DNA of 64,000 bases from Lacibacter sediminis (GTDB taxonomy: Bacteria; Bacteroidota; Bacteroidia; Chitinophagales; Chitinophagaceae): contig NZ_CP060007.1 of assembly GCF_014168535.1 (NCBI RefSeq), positions 4,464,001 through 4,528,000 on the forward strand. Direction: 5' to 3'. A program made the translations under genes and the position numbers. Below are positions 61,724 to 64,000 of this stretch, one piece after another. Every line of letters begins with the position of its first letter. Position 1 is the first letter of the stretch. The notes beneath the pieces were generated by a model. It was not told where the DNA came from. It saw only the letters and a program-made list of their open reading frames with translations, and made no database searches.

Positions 61724-63028
61724 ATGAAGAAATTAATATTCAGTATACAACTTTTGTTCGTAAGCATTCTTGCAGTTGCGCAGGAAACAGTTTACCCCGC
61801 AAAAGCACAATCAGAAACGATCACCCTTACAAATGCTACTATTCATGTGGGTAACGGAACGGTGATCACAAATGGATCGATCACATTTGAGAATGGGAAG
61901 ATCAAAGCTGTTGGTCAATCTGTAACCGCAGCCGGTAAAGTGATTGATGCGAAAGGCAAGCATATTTACCCGGGTCTTATTTTGTCTGCGTCACAATTAG
62001 GTTTAGCAGAAATAAGCAGTGTAAGAGCAACCATTGACCATACAGAACTTGGTTTATACAACTCAAATATCCGTTCAATTGTTGCTTACAATACCGATTC
62101 AAAAGTGATCGCTACACTTCGCAGCAACGGTATTTTATTTGCGAATGTTGTACCACAAGGCGGCACCATCAGCGGCACTTCATCTGTTGTGCAGTTAGAT
62201 GCGTGGAATTGGGAGGACGCTACTTACAAAGCCGATGGACAAATGCACATGAACATGCCAAATTTGTTACCACGCCCAAGTCGTTTTGCTGCATTTCTTG
62301 GTCAAACAGAACAAAGAAGCACTGCTGACCAGGTGAAAGAAGCGCTGGGTCGCATAGAAGAGATCAAAGGATTTTTCCGTGAAGCAAAAGCATATCACAA
62401 AGAACCAACACATGCAAAAACCAATTTAAAGTTTGAAGCAACCAAAGCTTTGTTTGAAAAAAAGCAAAAGTTGTTTGTGCATTGTGATATCGTGAAAGAA
62501 ATGCTGGTGGCAATTGATTTTGCAAAAGAGTTTGGGTTTGATGTAGTGATCGTTGGTGGAAGCGAAAGCTGGCAAATTGCAGACTTGCTGAAGCAGAACA
62601 ATATTGCAGTGATCCTTGCTGAGCGTCATGCATTACCTACCTCACCTGATGATGATGTTGATCTTCCTTACAAATCAGCCACCTATTTGCAGGATGCGGG
62701 TGTGCTCTTTGCCATCAACGATACAGATGGTTCAACACGTGGTCGTAACCTGCCTTTCAATGCAGGCACTGCTGCCGGTTATGGTATTACGAAAGAGCAG
62801 GCATTAAGTTCTATTACACTAAATGCAGCCAAAATTCTGGGTATCGACAAGATTACCGGCTCGCTTGAAGTGGGCAAAGATGCCAATATTGTGGTGAGTG
62901 AAGGTGATATTCTGGATATGAGATCAAGCATTATTACCCATGCGTTTATCCAGGGCCGTCAGGTAAGCCTTGATGACAAGCACAAACAGCTGAATGAGCG
63001 TTATAAATACAAATACGGCATCAAATAA
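61724..63028 (+). CDS. Secreted amidohydrolase-like protein lacking metal ligands
   Basis: 434 residues with a signal peptide (about 1-20, ending AVAQ). Same fold as the preceding protein (TNATIHVGNGTVITNGSITF, KHIYPGLI, GSLEVGKDANIVV), but the metal-binding HxH after GLI is replaced by SAS, so catalysis is unlikely. It begins 11 nt after the double-domain gene; the two probably form a complex or receptor-catalyst pair. A strong terminator follows. Confidence 0.9.
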   Translation: MKKLIFSIQLLFVSILAVAQETVYPAKAQSETITLTNATIHVGNGTVITNGSITFENGKIKAVGQSVTAAGKVIDAKGKHIYPGLILSASQLGLAEISSVRATIDHTELGLYNSNIRSIVAYNTDSKVIATLRSNGILFANVVPQGGTISGTSSVVQLDAWNWEDATYKADGQMHMNMPNLLPRPSRFAAFLGQTEQRSTADQVKEALGRIEEIKGFFREAKAYHKEPTHAKTNLKFEATKALFEKKQKLFVHCDIVKEMLVAIDFAKEFGFDVVIVGGSESWQIADLLKQNNIAVILAERHALPTSPDDDVDLPYKSATYLQDAGVLFAINDTDGSTRGRNLPFNAGTAAGYGITKEQALSSITLNAAKILGIDKITGSLEVGKDANIVVSEGDILDMRSSIITHAFIQGRQVSLDDKHKQLNERYKYKYGIK

Positions 63029-63049
63029 CCCGTTTTCCTGATCTTGATA

Positions 63050-63083
63050 AAAAAAGGTTGCCGTAAATCGGCAACCTTTTTTC
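63050..63083 (+). terminator. Rho-independent terminator after the amidohydrolase pair
   Basis: GGTTGCCG (63056-63063), loop TAAAT, CGGCAACC (63069-63076), flanked by As and followed by six Ts. Confidence 0.85.
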
Positions 63084-63152
63084 TTTCGTAAGTATAAACA
63101 CTTAGAAAACGTTTATATCTTCACAATACCAAAACAACTAACCACACCCACT

Positions 63153-63551
63153 ATGAAGAAGCTTTTATTTTGTTTGTTCCTCTTAACGGCAGTTTTCTCT
63201 TGCCGTAAGCCACAGGACACTCCGGCCCTGCAAAACATTCTTACACAGGGAACCTGGCGTATCTCCTTATTAAGAAACAATGGCAACAACATTACCTATC
63301 TCTATACAGGCTGGCAGTTTACGTTCAATGCTGATAAAACAATGCAGGTAACTGATGGTGTAACTACCTATAACGGCACATGGACTGAAAATCCTCAGGG
63401 CGATACATTTGAACTGGATATTTCTTCTACTGAGCTTGAACTTGAATATATCAGCAAACTTTGGCACAATGAATTATTGAACCCCAAACAAGTACTGTTC
63501 CATAACGACAGGAATAATCCTACACAGGAATTACAGTTTACAAAACTGTAG
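63153..63551 (+). CDS. Lipocalin-like lipoprotein
   Basis: 132 residues with a lipobox (AVFSCRKPQ). The mature part has the W-containing first strand GTWRISLLRNNGNNITY, the GWQFTFNADKTMQVTDG strand, YNGTWTENPQGDTFELDIS, and a final LQFTKL strand; this is the pattern of small lipocalin-like domains in Bacteroidota. Function unknown. Convergent with the SixA-like gene, 3 nt apart. Similar in layout, though not obviously homologous throughout, to the protein at 4011. Confidence 0.65.
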   Translation: MKKLLFCLFLLTAVFSCRKPQDTPALQNILTQGTWRISLLRNNGNNITYLYTGWQFTFNADKTMQVTDGVTTYNGTWTENPQGDTFELDISSTELELEYISKLWHNELLNPKQVLFHNDRNNPTQELQFTKL

Positions 63552-63554
63552 CGA

Positions 63555-64000
63555 TCAGAGTTGCTGTTTTGGATAATCAAAAAACCAGAACTCTTTCTTT
63601 GCTTTTGCAAAATCTTTCCAGTTATCAATATCTGCCTTCACTGCAAAAACAGAACAGGTAGGCATATTATCAACGCTGGTATTCGTGAGCGTGTTGGCAA
63701 ATTCTGTAATGCCATCGTTATGCGAGAAGATAGCAGCTGATGAAATTGAAGCAGGTATACCTGTTATAGTTTGCATCAACACATCAGGTGCTGCAAGGTA
63801 GAGTTGCGATTGAAGCTGCATAATTGTTTCATCAACCTTAAACGTTTGCATGAAAAGAGAGCAGGTTTGTTTTGCCCGTACTGCAGGGCTGCTGATGAAT
63901 GCATCAATCTTTATTTTTCGCTCAAGGAGGCGTTGCGCCATCATAGGTGCATCTTTCAAGCCTCTTGCATTTAATGGCCGGTCAAAATCGTTTTGCGTGG
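63555..64000 (-). CDS. SixA-type histidine phosphatase (runs off the right edge)
   Basis: At least 148 residues are visible; the reading frame is still open at 64000, so the N-terminus including the RHG phosphatase motif lies outside. The segment NDFDRPLNARGLKDAPMMAQ and DAFISSPAVRAKQTCSLFMQ is typical of SixA phosphohistidine phosphatases, and the second His is in IFSHNDGITEF. A TTG at 63959 could look like a start but lies inside the conserved region, so it is not the start. It would dephosphorylate phosphohistidine proteins or small phosphoesters. Confidence 0.85.
   Translation of the reverse strand, partial: TQNDFDRPLNARGLKDAPMMAQRLLERKIKIDAFISSPAVRAKQTCSLFMQTFKVDETIMQLQSQLYLAAPDVLMQTITGIPASISSAAIFSHNDGITEFANTLTNTSVDNMPTCSVFAVKADIDNWKDFAKAKKEFWFFDYPKQQL

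Noticed and set aside
1..64000. tRNA, rRNA, IS element, integrase or phage genes
   Set aside because: None was recognised in a visual scan; no transposase or integrase frame and no tRNA-like GGTTCGAAT arm stood out. A tRNAscan and an IS search would settle it.

Overview
The window looks like a chromosomal segment of a Bacteroidota bacterium, probably family Chitinophagaceae. The signs are: about 40% G+C; many secreted proteins and lipoproteins with Lys/Arg right after the lipobox Cys; a Por/type IX (T9SS) C-terminal sorting domain; an S41/tricorn-like protease; two-component regulators with N-terminal propellers; and Bacteroidota -7 promoter boxes (TAnnTTTG) in place of Shine-Dalgarno sites. 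I saw no phage, plasmid, insertion sequence, CRISPR array, rRNA or tRNA. It reads as core chromosome with accessory secreted-protein genes in between.

Layout. 1-3.5 kb: the 5' part of alaS, divergent from an M23 peptidase, a MerR regulator, a CxxS thioredoxin and a GNAT. 3.6-9.2 kb (minus strand): two overlapping micro-ORFs, a lipocalin-like lipoprotein, an alpha/beta hydrolase, an SRPBCC protein, a vanadium-haloperoxidase-like lipoprotein, a PhzF-like protein with a DHCW cupin, and a LuxR-type response regulator. 9.3-14.7 kb: the propeller sensor kinase that pairs with this regulator, then two related lipoproteins of unknown function and a PepSY-like protein. 14.8-23.7 kb: a housekeeping block with MscS, LpxH, GGCT, a LUD protein, FtsH and RsfS on the minus strand, and BirA and isocitrate dehydrogenase on the plus strand. 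23.7-31.2 kb: cytochrome-like lipoprotein, acyltransferase, Bcp peroxiredoxin, M23 peptidase and tricorn-like protease.

31.3-46.4 kb is the most accessory part. It holds an AT-rich orphan gene carrying a motif shared with the DUF2723/GT117 C-terminus, an orphan PhnD-like binding protein, a PLP decarboxylase, a vWA protein, a 1602-residue multidomain T9SS cargo, a micro-membrane protein, and two tandem paralogs that join TPRs, a membrane helix, a coiled coil and an HTH. 46.5-64 kb: YbjQ, GTP-PEP carboxykinase, a LytS/LytTR pair, an acyltransferase, an M20 peptidase, a one-domain asparaginase, a seven-sensor-domain histidine kinase with its regulator, a double amidohydrolase with a metal-ligand-less partner, a lipocalin-like lipoprotein and the C-terminal part of a SixA phosphatase.

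There are three complete two-component pairs. Many genes on each strand form short operons with gaps under 35 nt, and strong hairpin terminators mark most convergent junctions. I found no clearly new defence or biosynthetic system. The best leads are the duplicated membrane-tethered TPR/HTH regulators, the PhzF homolog lacking its catalytic Glu, the paired amidohydrolases, the tandem GGRRE(I/V)NWDG lipoproteins, and several micro-ORFs below usual gene-calling size.
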